Source: Mesorhizobium loti
GTDB lineage: Bacteria; Pseudomonadota; Alphaproteobacteria; Rhizobiales; Rhizobiaceae
Assembly: GCF_013170705.1 (NCBI RefSeq)
Contig: NZ_CP033334.1
Location: 3,883,501 to 3,947,500 of the forward strand
Length of the DNA stretch: 64,000 nt
Direction: 5' to 3'
Position numbers and translations under genes: made by a program. This document shows positions 10,776-20,206 of this stretch, one piece after another (positions within the stretch are counted from its first letter, which is position 1; the number at the start of each line of letters is the position of its first letter). The notes under the pieces were generated by a model. That model ran no database searches. It saw only the letters and a program-made list of their open reading frames with translations, and was not told the origin of the DNA.

Positions 10776-11351
10776 ATGAACGCACAGCACCTTCAACCGA
10801 CCGGCTCCGCCTACTTCATCGCCAAGGAAACGGAGCGGCCGGAGATCCATACGCTTTCCGTGCTGGTCGACAACGAGCCCGGCGTGCTCGCCCGGGTCAT
10901 CGGCCTGTTTTCCGGACGCGGCTACAACATCGAGAGCCTGACCGTCTCCGAGACCGAACATGAGAAGCACCTGTCGCGCATCACCATCGTGACGCGCGGC
11001 ACGCCACATGTGATGGAGCAGATCAAGAACCAGCTCGAGCGCATCGTGCCGGTACACCGTGTGGTCGATCTGACTGTCCGCTCGCACGAGCTTGGGCAGG
11101 AGCGGCCGCTGGAGCGGGAACTGGCGCTGGTCAAGGTAGCCGGTTCCGGCGAGGCTCGCGTCGAGGCGCTGCGGCTGGCGGACGCCTTCCGCGCCAGCGT
11201 CATCGACGCCAACACCGAGCATTTCATCTTCGAGATCACCGGCAAGGGCTCGAAGCTCGACCAGTTCATCGCCATCATGAAGCCGCTCGGCCTGGTCGAG
11301 ATCTGCCGCACCGGCGTGGCGGCGATGAACCGCGGCCCGCAAGGCATGTAA
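10776..11351 (+). CDS. ilvH: Acetolactate synthase small (regulatory) subunit
   Basis: A 191-residue regulatory subunit with an N-terminal ACT domain (HTLSVLVDNEPGVLARVIGLFSGRGYNIESL, about residues 25-60) that binds valine, and the C-terminal ALS_ss domain. It stimulates the large subunit and gives it feedback control. Same strand and operon as ilvI. The N-terminus carries about 20 extra residues before the ACT domain, common in alphaproteobacteria. Confidence 0.96.
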   Translation: MNAQHLQPTGSAYFIAKETERPEIHTLSVLVDNEPGVLARVIGLFSGRGYNIESLTVSETEHEKHLSRITIVTRGTPHVMEQIKNQLERIVPVHRVVDLTVRSHELGQERPLERELALVKVAGSGEARVEALRLADAFRASVIDANTEHFIFEITGKGSKLDQFIAIMKPLGLVEICRTGVAAMNRGPQGM

Positions 11352-11373
11352 GGCCCGTCACGTCGCCGTCGGA

Positions 11374-11769
11374 TCAGTCCTGGGGTTTTGCCGGCGGGAC
11401 CTCGCTTTTGCCGCTGGCCAGGGCCTTGCTTTCCCTTTTCAGTGGACGTGACACGGGGCAGACATCCTGAACGAAGCCGTTCAGGGTGTTCACCAGGTTG
11501 TTCTCGACCAGCGAGTAGTGGATGAACTGTCCCTGCCGCTCCCTGGCGATGAGGCCTGCCGTCTCCAGAATGTTCAGGTGCTGCGAGATCGATGGCTTCG
11601 ACATGTCGAAGCGCGCCGCGATCTCGCCCGCGGTCAGCGAGGAATGGGCGAGATAGGCCAGAATCCTGCGCCGGGGTGCCGAAGAGAGCGCCTCGAACAC
11701 GCGCTGTATCGCGCCGCTGGCGCCGATGCCGGCCTCAGCGTCCGATGCCTGTTCAGTTTTCTCGACCAC
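11374..11769 (-). CDS. ArsR-family winged-helix repressor
   Basis: A 131-residue ArsR/SdpR-like regulator: helix-turn-helix at about residues 30-90 (AGEIAARFDMSKPSISQHLNILETAGL) and a beta-wing. No clear metal-binding cysteine motif in the recognition helix, so it is more like the SdpR group than arsenic sensors; a CP pair occurs in the tail (VCPVSR). GTG start at 11769. Transcribed divergently from a fatty acid desaturase, with two copies of an inverted repeat between, so it probably represses both. Confidence 0.85.
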   Translation of the reverse strand: MVEKTEQASDAEAGIGASGAIQRVFEALSSAPRRRILAYLAHSSLTAGEIAARFDMSKPSISQHLNILETAGLIARERQGQFIHYSLVENNLVNTLNGFVQDVCPVSRPLKRESKALASGKSEVPPAKPQD

Positions 11770-11827
11770 TTTGCGACCTCGTAATCACAGGCGCCATGGA
11801 GACGCTTGTCGGAATTTTCCGGACATC

Positions 11828-11889
11828 ATTTAGACTATTGCCTAAATACCTAATCCGGGCATAATAGATGATTAGCTTACTGCCTAAAT
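11828..11889. promoter_or_regulatory. Twin palindromic operator for the ArsR/desaturase pair
   Basis: Two copies of a TTAG-N8-CTAA inverted repeat: ATTTAG-N8-CTAAAT at 11828-11847 and GATTAG-N8-CTAAAT at 11870-11889. Their centres are 42 bases apart, four helical turns, so two dimers would bind the same DNA face. Both share TGCCTAAATA in the right half. Confidence 0.6.
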
Positions 11890-11955
11890 ATGGCGCGAGG
11901 CGCCGAAAGACAAGGCTGTGGTTCGGAAAATGTTCATGCGAGGGAGGGGTTCCCG

Positions 11956-12915
11956 ATGAAGACCATATCCACGGGCAGAATGATTTCTCGACAAGACAGC
12001 GACGCGCGCGATGGCAGGGTTGTCTGGATGCCGGCCAAGTCGATCTGGGTCGGCGCGATGACTGTCGTTGCCATCGTGTTCGGGCCGCTCACCTTCAGCT
12101 GGAGCGCCCTTGCGCTGTTCGTGGTGACGACAGCGGTGACGATCTGCGCCGGACACTCGGTCGGGATGCATCGCCTGCTCATCCATCGCTCGTTCAAGGT
12201 TCATATCTGGATCGAACACGCGCTGGTCTATCTCGGCGTGCTGGTCGGCATGGCCGGCCCGTTCGGAATGATCCATGCGCACGATATCCGCGACTGGGCG
12301 CAGCGGCAGACGGCCTGCCACGACCTGCATGCCCACCGCCAGCCCTTTTTCATCGACGCCTTCTGGCAGATGCATTGCGTGGTCGCCTTGCGCAATCCGC
12401 CTGACTTCGTCATCGAGCCGTCGATCCGGAATGACCGGTTCTACAAATTCCTCGAGCGCACCTGGATGCTGCAGCAGCTGCCATGGGCCATTGCCTTCCT
12501 GCTGCTTGGCGGCTGGAGCTGGGTGGTCTGGGGCATCGCGGTGCGTGTTTCCATGTCCCTCACAGGACATTGGCTGGTCGGGCATTTCGCGCATCGGAGC
12601 GGCGACCAGGGATGGTGTGTCGATGGCGTGGCGGTGCAGGGCTACAATCTGCCGCGTTTCGGTTTGGTGACGTTCGGGGAGAGTTTTCACGGCAACCATC
12701 ACGCATTCCCCGAATCCGCCAGGCTTGGTCTTGAACGGGGACAGATCGACCTCGGCTGGATCTTCATCCGGGTTCTTGCCGGCCTTGGTCTCGCGCACAG
12801 CGTGAAACTTCCGGAAAATACTCCAAGACGGAAGGGGTTGCGCCGCCTGCGCGGCGGGCAGCCGGCCATGACTGCCGCCGACAACCGGCTGCCGGCGCCG
12901 TCTCACGTCAGATGA
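11956..12915 (+). CDS. Acyl-CoA/fatty acid desaturase
   Basis: A 319-residue integral membrane desaturase of the delta-9 (stearoyl-CoA) type. Histidine clusters of the di-iron centre are visible: HSVGMHRLLIHRSF near residue 70 and HGNHHAFPESARLG near residue 245, with further histidines in the central loop (HDIRDWAQRQTACHDLHAHR). Four hydrophobic stretches are present. The start at 11956 follows GGGAGGGG; the frame can be extended to 11890 but that overlaps the operator. Divergent from the ArsR repressor. Inference: a regulated change in membrane lipid unsaturation. Confidence 0.85.
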   Translation: MKTISTGRMISRQDSDARDGRVVWMPAKSIWVGAMTVVAIVFGPLTFSWSALALFVVTTAVTICAGHSVGMHRLLIHRSFKVHIWIEHALVYLGVLVGMAGPFGMIHAHDIRDWAQRQTACHDLHAHRQPFFIDAFWQMHCVVALRNPPDFVIEPSIRNDRFYKFLERTWMLQQLPWAIAFLLLGGWSWVVWGIAVRVSMSLTGHWLVGHFAHRSGDQGWCVDGVAVQGYNLPRFGLVTFGESFHGNHHAFPESARLGLERGQIDLGWIFIRVLAGLGLAHSVKLPENTPRRKGLRRLRGGQPAMTAADNRLPAPSHVR

Positions 12916-13038
12916 AGGCGTCCCGGGTTCGACGGGCTGAGTTACGATCGACATGGCCGGCGACTGCTGGACCAAAGGATTGCGGTTGCGTCTGACGTGT
13001 TCGCTATCTATGTCAGCATTGCTGACCTTGTGGACCCG

Positions 13039-13635
13039 ATGTCACTCGACGCATTCCTCGCACTGCTCGTCTATGCCTTCGTGACCTCGATCACGCCGGG
13101 GCCGAACAACCTCATGCTCTTGGCCTCCGGCGTCAATTTCGGCATCACCAGGACGATCCCGCACATGCTGGGCATCAGCATCGGTTTTCTCGTCCTGTTG
13201 CTGGCCGTGGGTTTCGGCCTTGGCGCGGTGCTGACGGCGTTTCCGGCGCTGCACAATGTCCTCAAGGTCGCTGGCGCCGCCTATCTGCTCTACCTCGCAT
13301 GGAAGATCGCCACGTCGCGCTCACTGAGCGGCAAGGGTGAGGCGGAAGCGCGGCCGATGCGCTTCATCGATGCGGCGGCATTCCAGTGGGTCAATCCCAA
13401 GGCCTGGGTGATGGCGATCACCGCCATGGCTGTCTACACGAACCCCGACCACCCCTTCATCTCGGTAGCGCTGATCTCGTTCGCCTTCGCCGTGGTCAAC
13501 CTGCCCAGCGTCTCGGTGTGGGCGGGGTTCGGCACGGCGTTGCGTGGATTTCTGTCGGACCCGGTACGGTTGAAATGGTTCAACATCGCCATGGGCGTGC
13601 TGCTGGCGGCGACGCTGTGGCCGATGCTGAAATAG
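13039..13635 (+). CDS. LysE-family amino acid exporter
   Basis: A 198-residue LysE/RhtB-type efflux protein with about six membrane segments and the family signature SITPGPNNLMLLASGVNFG near residue 15-35. Exports an amino acid or derivative; the substrate is not predictable. I prefer the ATG at 13039 (MSLDAF) over the GTG at 12997 because family members begin just before the first membrane helix; ribosome binding sites are weak at both. Confidence 0.88.
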   Translation: MSLDAFLALLVYAFVTSITPGPNNLMLLASGVNFGITRTIPHMLGISIGFLVLLLAVGFGLGAVLTAFPALHNVLKVAGAAYLLYLAWKIATSRSLSGKGEAEARPMRFIDAAAFQWVNPKAWVMAITAMAVYTNPDHPFISVALISFAFAVVNLPSVSVWAGFGTALRGFLSDPVRLKWFNIAMGVLLAATLWPMLK

Positions 13636-13694
13636 GGGTCCCGACGGTTCGACGAGCCTCGCCCCCCTGTGGCGGCGACCGGCTGCCCACCTAT

Positions 13695-13707
13695 TGTGCA
13701 GTGCACA
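13695..13707. promoter_or_regulatory. Palindrome upstream of the RND efflux operon
   Basis: TGTGCA-G-TGCACA, a perfect 13-base palindrome about 95 bases before the adaptor gene start. No regulator gene is adjacent, so the binding protein, if any, lies elsewhere. Confidence 0.3.
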
Positions 13708-13800
13708 TTAAATCTTCGTAATGCCGTGTTTTGGCCCTTTTCCGACAAATGCCTGTCCTATCTATTCGGCTAAATCGCGGCAATCAGCCGTGAACGAGCT

Positions 13801-15117
13801 ATGATACGACCACCTGGCAACGGCGTGTCGGACGGAGAGGGTGCTTTGACGATACGTGGAAAAGTCATTCTTTCATTGCTTGCCGTCGCCTGTGCCGGCG
13901 GGGCCTGGCTCTATCTGTCTCCCGATACGCTGGGCAAGGTTGAGCAACTGGTCGGCGTAAAGCCGGTCGCCGTTGCGGGCAAATCGGCAACCGACGAGCC
14001 GGCGGCAGGGGACAAGCAGGCATCAGGCGGCGGTGGCGCCCGTTCGGCCTCGATCGTTTCGGCAACGGCAACGACGGCCGACTTCCCGATCCGTCGCTAT
14101 GCCATCGGCTTCGTCTCCTCTCCGGCTGTGGTCAACATCAACGCGAGGGTCTCCAGCCAGATCGTGTCGATCGATATCAAGGACGGGCAGATGGTGAAGG
14201 CGGGCGACACGCTGTTCTCGCTCGATGACCGCTCGCTGAAGGCGCAACTCGCCAAGGACCAAGCGGCACTTGCCAAGGACCAGGCGTTGCTCGCCAGCTC
14301 GAATTCCGATCTTCAGCGCGCCAAGGATCTTGTCGCCAAGCAGGCTGGTACCCAGCAGACCTATGATCAGGCCATTGCCGCGCAGAAGGGGGCGGCCGCG
14401 ACCGTGGATGCCGACAAGGCGACGATCGATGCCGACAACGTCCAGCTTGGCTTTGCCACGATCACAGCCCCGATCTCGGGTCGGCTGGGCGCCGTCAACG
14501 TGTCGGTCGGCGATCTCGTCACGGTCAGCAATGGCAACAGCAGTACGGCAACACCGCTGGTGACGATCACCCAGATGGACCCGTTGCAGGTCAACTTCAA
14601 TCTGCCGGAAAGCAACCTTGCGCTGTTGCACAAGGCGCTTGCCAATCCGCAGCAAGGCGCGGTGACGTTGACCAAGGACGGCGACCCGACGCCGATCGGC
14701 AAGGGCACGCTCGATTTCGTCGATTCCAGTGTCGACACCGCGTCGGGCACGATCGCGACGCGGGCGAGCATACCGAATGCCGATCTGTCGCTGTGGCCCG
14801 GCCAGTATGTCAATGTCGTCCTCGACGCCGGGATCATGCCGCAGATGACCTCCGTTCCGACCGTCGCGGTCCAGCCCAGCCAGAAGGGCCCGTTCGTCTA
14901 TGTGGTCAAGCCGGACAGCACCGTCGAGATGCGGCCGGTGCAGGTGGCTCTGACCGAGGGCCAGAACAGCGCCATCAGCCAGGGGCTGAAAGCCGGCGAG
15001 AAAGTGGTCACGGAAGGCCAGACAAGGCTGAAGAATGGTGCCGCGGTGCATGAGGGCAACTCGACGGCCGCGCCCAAGGTGGCCGAGGCGACCAACGCCG
15101 GCGAGGCGGCCCGATGA
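13801..15117 (+). CDS. RND efflux periplasmic adaptor (membrane fusion protein)
   Basis: A 438-residue HlyD/AcrA-type adaptor: N-terminal membrane anchor (KVILSLLAVACAGGAWLYLS), a lipoyl half-domain (VSIDIKDGQMVKAGDTLFSLD), a short alpha-hairpin rich in Ala/Lys/Gln, the second lipoyl half (ATITAPISGRLGAVNVSVGDLV), beta-barrel and membrane-proximal domains. Its last codons overlap the permease start (ATGA). Serves as the link between the inner membrane pump and an outer membrane channel, which is not encoded nearby. Most like MdtA-type adaptors. A GTG a few codons inside is an alternative start. Confidence 0.92.
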   Translation: MIRPPGNGVSDGEGALTIRGKVILSLLAVACAGGAWLYLSPDTLGKVEQLVGVKPVAVAGKSATDEPAAGDKQASGGGGARSASIVSATATTADFPIRRYAIGFVSSPAVVNINARVSSQIVSIDIKDGQMVKAGDTLFSLDDRSLKAQLAKDQAALAKDQALLASSNSDLQRAKDLVAKQAGTQQTYDQAIAAQKGAAATVDADKATIDADNVQLGFATITAPISGRLGAVNVSVGDLVTVSNGNSSTATPLVTITQMDPLQVNFNLPESNLALLHKALANPQQGAVTLTKDGDPTPIGKGTLDFVDSSVDTASGTIATRASIPNADLSLWPGQYVNVVLDAGIMPQMTSVPTVAVQPSQKGPFVYVVKPDSTVEMRPVQVALTEGQNSAISQGLKAGEKVVTEGQTRLKNGAAVHEGNSTAAPKVAEATNAGEAAR

Positions 15118-18100
15118 TCTCCGAATTCTGCATCCGCAGGCCCGTCGCCACCCTTCTGATGTCGTTCGCCCTCGTGCTGGGCGGGCTGTTTGCTTACAAG
15201 TTCCTGCCCGTGGCAGCACTGCCCAGCGCCGAATTTCCGGTGGTCAACGTCTCGGCTTCACTGCCGGGCGCGTCGCCGGAAACCATGGCGACATCGGTGG
15301 CGACGCCTCTGATCAAGCAGTTCGCCACCATCGCCGGCATCGATTCGATCTCGACCACGAATTCGCTCGGCCAGACTTCGATCGCCATCCAGTTCGTGCT
15401 TAACCGGGATATCGACGCAGCGGCGGCGGACGTGCAGGCGGCGATCGCGCGAACGCAGAAATCGCTGCCGCCGCAGATGACGGCGCCGCCGAGCTATCGC
15501 AAGGTCAATCCGGCCGACGCGCCGATCCTCTTGATGTCGCTGGTCAGCGACACGGTTCCATTGACCGAGCTCGACGCCTTCGCCGAGAACGTGATCTCGC
15601 CATCGCTGTCGACCATCGACGGTGTGGCGCAGGTCTCGATCTTCGGTCAGCAGAAATACGCGGTGCGCATCCAGATCGATCCGACAGCGCTTGCGGCGCG
15701 CGGCATCTCGATCGACCAGCTGCAGGCGGCGGTCGCGTCGGCCAACAGCAACACGCCGCTCGGCGTGCTGCAGAACAACAAGCAGCAGCTGACCATCACC
15801 GCCAACACACAGCTCACCGATGCCGCCGGCTTCTCCAACCTCATCATCGCCACCAAGAACGGCCACCCGGTGCGGCTGGGCGAGGTAACCCGTGTCGTCG
15901 ATTCGGTGCAGACCACGACGACGGCGAGCTGGTACGATGGTACCCGCGCGATCATCATGGCCGTGCAGCGCCAGCCCGATGCCAACACCGTCGACGTCGT
16001 CGACAAGGTCAAGGCGATGTTGCCGTCCTTCCAGGACCAGATGCCGGCCGCCGCGCAGATCAAGCTGCTGAACGACCGTTCGACGTCGATCCGCCAGGCC
16101 GTCGACGACGTCCAGTTCACGCTGCTGTTGACCATCGCGCTGGTGGTCATGGTTATCTTCGTGTTCCTGCGTCGGGTGACGGCGACCATCATCCCGGCAG
16201 TGGCGGTGCCGATCTCGCTGATCGCCACGCTTGGCGCGATGTTCCTGTTCGGATTCTCCATCGACAACATATCGCTGATGGGCCTGACGCTTGCCGTGGG
16301 CCTCGTCGTCGACGATGCCATCGTGATGCTGGAAAACATCTTCCGGCACATGGAAGAGGATGGGTTGTCGGCCTTCGATGCCTCACTCAAGGGCGCGCGC
16401 GAAATCGGCTTCACCATCATCTCGATCTCGATCTCGCTGGTGGCGGTGTTCATCCCGGTGCTCCTGATGGGCGGCGTGATCGGACGCATCTTCAACGAGT
16501 TCGCCGTCGTGGTGACCGTCGCCATCCTGGCATCGATGTTCGTGTCGCTGACGCTGACGCCGATGCTGTGCTCGCGGCTGCTATCGGTCACGAAGGCCGA
16601 TCGCGACAAGCATGGCGCTGGCCATAAGCGGGATATCGTCACGCGTGGCTACGACCGGGTTCTGACCTTCTGCCTGCGGCACACCTTCCTGGTGTTTCTC
16701 GTCTTCGTGGGCACGGCCGCGGCGTCGGTTTGGCTGATCCAGATCTCGCCCAAGGGCTTCTTCCCGCAAGAGGATATCGGCCAGATATCGGTGACGACCA
16801 TCGCGCGCCAGGACATCTCGTTCGACGCCATGGCCAAGCTGCAGGGCCAGGTGGCCAGCGTCTTCTCGCATTCGCCCTATGTCGATCACGTGGCGTGGTC
16901 GGCGGGCAGCGGCAACAATGCGCTCAACCAGGGGCAGCTCTTCGTCCAGCTCAAGGGCAAGGACCAGCGTCCCAATATCGAGAAGGTGCTTTCGGATCTG
17001 CGCAAGCAACTGGCCGGCGTGGCGGGCATCGAGACCTACATGCAGCCGGTGCAAAATCTGAGGCTGGGGTCGCGTTCGTCGGCCAGCGCCTACCAGCTCG
17101 TGGTTCAGGGCCTCGATACCGGCCTGACCGATACGTGGGCGCAGAAGCTGAACGACGCCATGGCGGCCGACCACGCGACGTTCACCGACGTCACCAGCGA
17201 CCTGCAAAACAATGCGCTGCAAGCATCGCTGGTGGTGGATCGCGACAAGGCCGCCCAGCTCGGCATCGACACCGACACGCTGCGCACCGCGCTCTATGGC
17301 GGGTTCGGCACCGACCAGGTTTCGACGATCTTCGGTTCGGCCGACAGCTACGAGGTCATCACCGAGCTCGATCCCAAGATCGAATGGTCGCCCGAGCGGA
17401 TGCTTGCCATCCAGATGCGGACGGCGAGCGGCTCCCTGGTTCCGCTTGGCGCTTTCGCCCGGGTCGACCGCACGGCCGGCGCCCTGACCGTCAACCAGCT
17501 CGGCCAGCTTCCCGCCGTGACCATCTCCTACAATTTGCCGCAAGGCGTGGCGCTGGGTGACAGCGTGACCCGCATCAACGCGCTCAAAGAGCAGATCGGC
17601 ATGCCGACGGAGATCTCGACCACCTTTGCCGGCACCGCCAAGACCTTCCAGGATTCACTGGCCAACCAGGGGCTTCTGGTCGGCGGCGCGATCCTGACCA
17701 TCTATATCGTGCTGGGTATTCTCTACGAGAGCTTCATCCATCCGCTCACCATCCTCACCGGCCTGCCATCGGCAGTGCTCGGAGCGGTGGTTGCCCTGCG
17801 CTTCGCCGGCATGGATCTGTCCGTCATAGCGGTGATCGGCATCCTGATGCTGATCGGCATCGTCAAGAAGAACGGCATCATGATGGTCGACGTCGCGCTT
17901 GAATTGCGACGAGAGGGCATGTCGGCCAAGGAGTCCATTCACAAGGCCTGCCTGATGCGTTTCAGGCCGATCATGATGACGACGCTGGCGGCGCTGATGG
18001 GGACGTTCCCGATCGCGCTCGGCACCGGCGCCAGCGCCGAGCTGCGCCAGCCGCTGGGCGTTGCCGTTGTCGGCGGCCTGCTGGCTTCGCAGGCGCTGAC

Positions 18101-18275
18101 CCTGTTCGTGACGCCGGTGATCTACGTCTACATGGAGAATTTCTCCGGCTGGCTGGTCGGGCTCATGCCGAAGCGCAAGGCTGAACTGAAGGTGGTCGAC
18201 AATGGCGACCAGCCTTCATTGTTCGGCACCAATGACGACATCCGGGCGGAGCCGCAGAAGACAGCGGCCGAATAG
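15114..18275 (+). CDS. RND multidrug efflux permease (HAE1 family, MdtB/AcrB-like)
   Basis: A 1053-residue RND pump of normal length: transmembrane helix 1 at the N-terminus, two large periplasmic loops, and the central helix clusters. Helix 4 carries the proton-relay aspartates in GLVVDDAIVMLENI; GGVIGRIFNEF follows in helices 5-6. Drives proton-coupled export of lipophilic compounds together with the upstream adaptor. Highly acidic/Gln C-terminal tail. The pair has no local TetR repressor or TolC gene. Confidence 0.95.
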   Translation: MISEFCIRRPVATLLMSFALVLGGLFAYKFLPVAALPSAEFPVVNVSASLPGASPETMATSVATPLIKQFATIAGIDSISTTNSLGQTSIAIQFVLNRDIDAAAADVQAAIARTQKSLPPQMTAPPSYRKVNPADAPILLMSLVSDTVPLTELDAFAENVISPSLSTIDGVAQVSIFGQQKYAVRIQIDPTALAARGISIDQLQAAVASANSNTPLGVLQNNKQQLTITANTQLTDAAGFSNLIIATKNGHPVRLGEVTRVVDSVQTTTTASWYDGTRAIIMAVQRQPDANTVDVVDKVKAMLPSFQDQMPAAAQIKLLNDRSTSIRQAVDDVQFTLLLTIALVVMVIFVFLRRVTATIIPAVAVPISLIATLGAMFLFGFSIDNISLMGLTLAVGLVVDDAIVMLENIFRHMEEDGLSAFDASLKGAREIGFTIISISISLVAVFIPVLLMGGVIGRIFNEFAVVVTVAILASMFVSLTLTPMLCSRLLSVTKADRDKHGAGHKRDIVTRGYDRVLTFCLRHTFLVFLVFVGTAAASVWLIQISPKGFFPQEDIGQISVTTIARQDISFDAMAKLQGQVASVFSHSPYVDHVAWSAGSGNNALNQGQLFVQLKGKDQRPNIEKVLSDLRKQLAGVAGIETYMQPVQNLRLGSRSSASAYQLVVQGLDTGLTDTWAQKLNDAMAADHATFTDVTSDLQNNALQASLVVDRDKAAQLGIDTDTLRTALYGGFGTDQVSTIFGSADSYEVITELDPKIEWSPERMLAIQMRTASGSLVPLGAFARVDRTAGALTVNQLGQLPAVTISYNLPQGVALGDSVTRINALKEQIGMPTEISTTFAGTAKTFQDSLANQGLLVGGAILTIYIVLGILYESFIHPLTILTGLPSAVLGAVVALRFAGMDLSVIAVIGILMLIGIVKKNGIMMVDVALELRREGMSAKESIHKACLMRFRPIMMTTLAALMGTFPIALGTGASAELRQPLGVAVVGGLLASQALTLFVTPVIYVYMENFSGWLVGLMPKRKAELKVVDNGDQPSLFGTNDDIRAEPQKTAAE

Positions 18276-18352
18276 CTGCCTGATGGCCTGGATAAAAGCT
18301 TGCCCAAGCCGTGGCGCTTGCCGCCGGCGGATCGGAACCGTAGTTTGTGGCC

Positions 18353-18958
18353 ATGTCCCATGATCATGACCACGACAATGAGCTCGACCCGTTCGCGGCG
18401 CGCGTGCGTGCGCTGGAAACCATCCTGACCCGCAAGGGGCTGATCGATCCGGCCGCGATCGACGTCATCGTCGATACCTACGAGACCAAGATCGGCCCGC
18501 GCAACGGCGCGAGGGTCGTGGCCAAGGCGTGGAACGATCCCGCCTATGCCGACTGGCTGAAGCGCGACGCGACGGCGGCGATTGAATCGCTGAGCTATAC
18601 CGGCCGCCAGGGCGAGCACATGCAGGCGGTGTTCAACACTGGCGACACCCACAACCTCGTCGTCTGCACGCTGTGCTCGTGCTATCCATGGTCGGTACTT
18701 GGCCTGCCGCCGGTCTGGTACAAGGCTCCGCCCTATCGGTCGCGCGCGGTGATCGATCCGCGCGGCGTGCTGGAGGAATTCGGCCTGACGTTGCCGGCCG
18801 CAACCAAGATACGCGTCTGGGATTCAACGGCGGAACTGCGCTATCTCGTGGTGCCGATGCGGCCGGGCGGTACCGAGGGCTGGAGCGAGGAGCAATTGGC
18901 CGATCTGGTGAGCCGCGATGCAATGATCGGCACTGCCCTGGCGAAAGGGCCGGCATGA
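18353..18958 (+). CDS. nthA: Nitrile hydratase alpha subunit, cobalt type
   Basis: A 201-residue metal-binding subunit of nitrile hydratase, which hydrates nitriles to amides. The active-site claw is C105-T-L-C108-S-C110; threonine after the first cysteine (CTLCSC) marks cobalt-type enzymes, iron-type have CSLCSC. C108 and C110 are the residues oxidised to sulfinate and sulfenate in the family. N-terminus is His/Asp-rich (SHDHDHDNE), which could bind metal. The ATG at 18353 is used; a GTG two codons upstream is possible. Overlaps the beta gene by 4 bases. No amidase or nitrilase is nearby to use the amide. Confidence 0.95.
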   Translation: MSHDHDHDNELDPFAARVRALETILTRKGLIDPAAIDVIVDTYETKIGPRNGARVVAKAWNDPAYADWLKRDATAAIESLSYTGRQGEHMQAVFNTGDTHNLVVCTLCSCYPWSVLGLPPVWYKAPPYRSRAVIDPRGVLEEFGLTLPAATKIRVWDSTAELRYLVVPMRPGGTEGWSEEQLADLVSRDAMIGTALAKGPA

Positions 18959-19614
18959 ACGGGCCCCAGGATCTTGGCGGACAGATGGGGTTCGGGCCGG
19001 TCGCGCCCGAAAAGGACGAGCCCTATTTCCACGCGGCCTGGGAGAGGCGGGCGCTCGGCGTCACGCTTTGCGCCGGCGCCATGGGAGCCTGGAATATCGA
19101 TGAGAGCCGGCATGCGCGCGAATCGCTGCATCCGGCCGATTACTATTCCTCCAGCTACTATCAGATCTGGATAAAGGCGCTGGAGACCCTGCTCAAGCGC
19201 CATGGCTTCGTCAGCGAGCGCGATCTCGCGGCCGGCGAGGCGATCGATGCGGCGGCGATCCCGAAGCGGGTGCTGAAGGCCGAAAACGTGCCGGCGGTGC
19301 TGGCCAAGGGTGGTCCCTGCGACCGGCCCGTTGCCTCGCCGGCGCGGTTCAAGGCCGGCCAGCAGGTGCGGACGAAGAATTTCAACCCCACCGGTCACAC
19401 ACGGCTGCCGCGCTATGCGCGCGGCAAGCTGGGCAGGATCGAGGCGGTGCGCGACGGCTTCGTCTTTCCCGACACCAACGCGCACGGGCGAGGCGAGAAC
19501 CCGCAATGGGTCTATACGGTGGTTTTCGACGGCACGGAGATCTGGGGCGAGGGCGCCGATCCGACGCTTGTCGTCTCGATCGACGCCTGGGAGAGCTATC
19601 TTGAGCCGGCCTGA
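18955..19614 (+). CDS. nthB: Nitrile hydratase beta subunit
   Basis: A 219-residue beta subunit that forms the alpha-beta heterodimer and supplies arginines contacting the oxidised claw cysteines. Typical opening ([15 protein letters not shown]) and typical C-terminal SH3-like barrel ([21 protein letters not shown]...[17 protein letters not shown]). Start ATG at 18955 overlaps the alpha stop (ATGA). Order alpha-beta-accessory is one of the standard layouts for cobalt nitrile hydratases. Confidence 0.95.
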   Translation: MNGPQDLGGQMGFGPVAPEKDEPYFHAAWERRALGVTLCAGAMGAWNIDESRHARESLHPADYYSSSYYQIWIKALETLLKRHGFVSERDLAAGEAIDAAAIPKRVLKAENVPAVLAKGGPCDRPVASPARFKAGQQVRTKNFNPTGHTRLPRYARGKLGRIEAVRDGFVFPDTNAHGRGENPQWVYTVVFDGTEIWGEGADPTLVVSIDAWESYLEPA

Positions 19615-19966
19615 CGGGACCGCCGCCGATTTGCCCGTTGGCCTCGACGCGCCGGTTTTCGCCGAGCCTTGGCAGGCCGAGGCGTTCGCCATGACGGTGG
19701 CGCTGCACGACAAGGGCCTGTTTTCGTGGGGCGAATGGGCACAGGCGCTGTCGGCCGAGGTGAAGAAGCCGGGCGCCGCGACGGACGGACACGATTATTA
19801 CGAGCATTGGCTGGCAGCGCTGGAGCGGCTGCTGGCGTCGAAGGGACTGGCCGCCAGATCCGATGTCGACGCGATGGCCCGAGCCTGGGAGCGCGCCGCG
19901 CACGCCACGCCCCATGGCAGGCCGATCCTGCTCGAGAACGACCCGGAGTTCCAATCCGCGACGTGA
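19601..19966 (+). CDS. Nitrile hydratase accessory protein (beta-like activator)
   Basis: A 121-residue protein homologous to the N-terminal half of the beta subunit (PVFAEPWQAEAFAMTVALHDKGLFSWGEWAQAL, about residues 17-50). In cobalt nitrile hydratases such proteins (P14K/NhlE type) help deliver cobalt and mature the alpha subunit. There is no ATG; the TTG at 19601 is the first usable start and overlaps the end of the beta gene by 14 bases, so translation is probably coupled. The nearest in-frame alternative is far inside the conserved domain. Confidence 0.85.
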   Translation: MSRPDGTAADLPVGLDAPVFAEPWQAEAFAMTVALHDKGLFSWGEWAQALSAEVKKPGAATDGHDYYEHWLAALERLLASKGLAARSDVDAMARAWERAAHATPHGRPILLENDPEFQSAT

Positions 19967-20206
19967 GCGGATGTCCAGGACCGCCCCAAATGCTCGTGCC
20001 GCCTGAGCGATGGTGCTCGCCTTCGCCGGCACAGCCTTGATTGCCCTCGGCTGACAGCAACGATGGCCGGGCGCCCACCTTTTGTTCCCTTTACGTTCTT
20101 GTGTGCGCCTGATAGCCTCAGCTGTCGGAGGCGCTCGGTGCGCCATTGGCGGCAGTCGATTGGCGGCTGTCTTGTGTTTCGCTTGCGAATCCGGTCTGTC
20201 GCACTG

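Noticed and set aside
15258..17543. Long minus-strand frames opposite the RND permease
   Set aside because: Histidine/arginine-rich antisense translations with no motifs.
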